From: Chromatium okenii
Lineage (GTDB): Bacteria > Pseudomonadota > Gammaproteobacteria > Chromatiales > Chromatiaceae
Assembly (NCBI RefSeq): GCF_016583745.1
Contig: NZ_NRRQ01000017.1
Coordinates: 1-64,000 of the forward strand
DNA length: 64,000 bases
Direction of reading: 5' to 3'
The translations under genes and the position numbers were made by a program. Shown piece after piece: positions 63,173-64,000 of this stretch. The notes below the pieces were generated by a model that made no database searches, was not told the origin of the DNA, and was given only the letters and a program-made list of their open reading frames with translations. Every line of letters begins with the position of its first letter. Position 1 is the stretch's first letter.

Positions 63173-64000
63173 CTAGACGGAAAAGTCGTCAGCAGTATCA
63201 ACGCCATCGCGGTCAAGACCGAATTTGCGCATCCGTTCCACCAGCGTGGTGCGCCGCACTCCTAAACGACGGGCAGCGCGGGCGACGACCTGCCCGTGTT
63301 GTTCCAAGGCGGTGATAATCATATTGCGTTCTAAATCATTGAGATATTCGCGCATCTCGACGCCTTCGGGAGGCAATAACGGGGTGAGTTGAGCGGGGGG
63401 ATGTGGGCGCAATTCCTGAACATGCGTCAGGGGCAGCAGTGCGAGTTGGGGCGGGCGAAACCGCGTGGGCAATTGCGCCAAATCCACCAGCAAGTTGGGA
63501 TACATAATTGCCAACTGTTCCAACAAGTTAGCGAGTTCGCGGATGTTGCCGGGCCAGGGAAGGGTTTCGAGATGGGCGAGGACGGCGAGACTGAGATGCG
63601 CGGGCTGGACGCCCTGTTCGCGCAGCCGCGTTTCCAAGGTGTTAATCAACAGCGGAATATCGCTTTGGCGCTCGCGCAGCGAGGGCAGTTCAATCGGGAA
63701 CACGTTGAGACGAAAGAATAAATCTTGGCGGAAGCTGCCGCAGGTGACGGCGGCTTCTAAATCGCGGTGGGTGGCAGAAATGATGCGGGCGTTGGTTTGC
63801 AGTGATTTATTAGAGCCAATCCGTTCAAACGTCCGTTCTTGCAACACGCGCAACAGCTTGACCTGCATCGGCAGCGGCATGTCGCCGATTTCATCGAGAA
63901 AGAGCACGCCATCTTCGGCGAGTTCAAAGCGACCGGCGCGGGCGGTGAACGCGCCGGTAAATGCGCCCTTTTCGTGCCCAAACAGTTCACTTTCCAGCAA
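63173..64000 (-). CDS. fleQ: sigma-54-dependent flagellar activator FleQ-like (N-terminus cut by window edge)
   Basis: 275 residues of the C-terminal part; the gene enters from beyond position 64000. The AAA+ domain shows GAFTGA, which contacts sigma-54, and Walker B in [25 protein letters not shown], the sensor region [30 protein letters not shown], and R-finger text [15 protein letters not shown]. The C-terminal Fis-type helix-turn-helix ([24 protein letters not shown]) closely resembles Pseudomonas FleQ. It is the expected activator of the fliE sigma-54 promoter. FleR is less likely because its C-terminus differs. The truncation is caused by the window, not the genome. Confidence 0.85.
   Translation of the reverse strand: MLESELFGHEKGAFTGAFTARAGRFELAEDGVLFLDEIGDMPLPMQVKLLRVLQERTFERIGSNKSLQTNARIISATHRDLEAAVTCGSFRQDLFFRLNVFPIELPSLRERQSDIPLLINTLETRLREQGVQPAHLSLAVLAHLETLPWPGNIRELANLLEQLAIMYPNLLVDLAQLPTRFRPPQLALLPLTHVQELRPHPPAQLTPLLPPEGVEMREYLNDLERNMIITALEQHGQVVARAARRLGVRRTTLVERMRKFGLDRDGVDTADDFSV

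Overview
The window reads as a chromosomal segment of a free-living, flagellated gammaproteobacterium. The main clue is the flagellar and chemotaxis gene order (fleQ, fliEFGHIJKLMNOPQR, flhBAFG, fliA, cheYZAB, motCD, cheW, DUF2802), which is the Pseudomonas-like arrangement. The lpxC-dciA-M23 peptidase junction, RdgC and a RelA-type synthetase agree with this. I cannot name a genus. No tRNA, rRNA, CRISPR array, insertion sequence or prophage was recognised.

Layout: 197-3831 is the tail of a type II secretion operon (gspHIJK and a PilN-domain GspL). 3876-7340 holds relA, a lone hypA and moeB. 7502-14224 holds a large hybrid sensor kinase followed by a tandemly duplicated two-gene unit (beta-barrel-like outer-membrane protein plus small PstS-like periplasmic protein). 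14304-15888 is a zinc ABC transporter pair (znuC, znuB) without znuA. 15890-28899 is a partial division and cell-wall cluster on the minus strand (ftsW, murG, murC, murB, ddl, ftsQ, ftsA, ftsZ, lpxC), flanked by an M23 peptidase and dciA on one side and a CNNM/CBS transporter on the other. 29023-33780 holds rdgC, a beta carbonic anhydrase and a DUF58/transglutaminase pair. 33842 to the end is the flagellar and chemotaxis locus, all on the minus strand. It ends in a truncated fleQ-like activator, and a good sigma-54 promoter lies in front of fliE.

The most unusual content is the following. (1) FliK is about 1,646 residues, because some 29 tandem units of 28-31 residues fill its centre. (2) C/G-rich palindromic elements are inserted in frame inside murG and form the C-terminus of murC. 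(3) A dispersed heptamer-type repeat supplies the stop codons of gspL, hypA and murG. (4) The outer-membrane/PstS-like cassette is duplicated directly behind a hybrid kinase. (5) CheA carries two FliM-like motifs in its linker, and CheZ and FliM carry related ones.

All assignments rest on reading motifs, gene order and lengths by eye; no database search was run.
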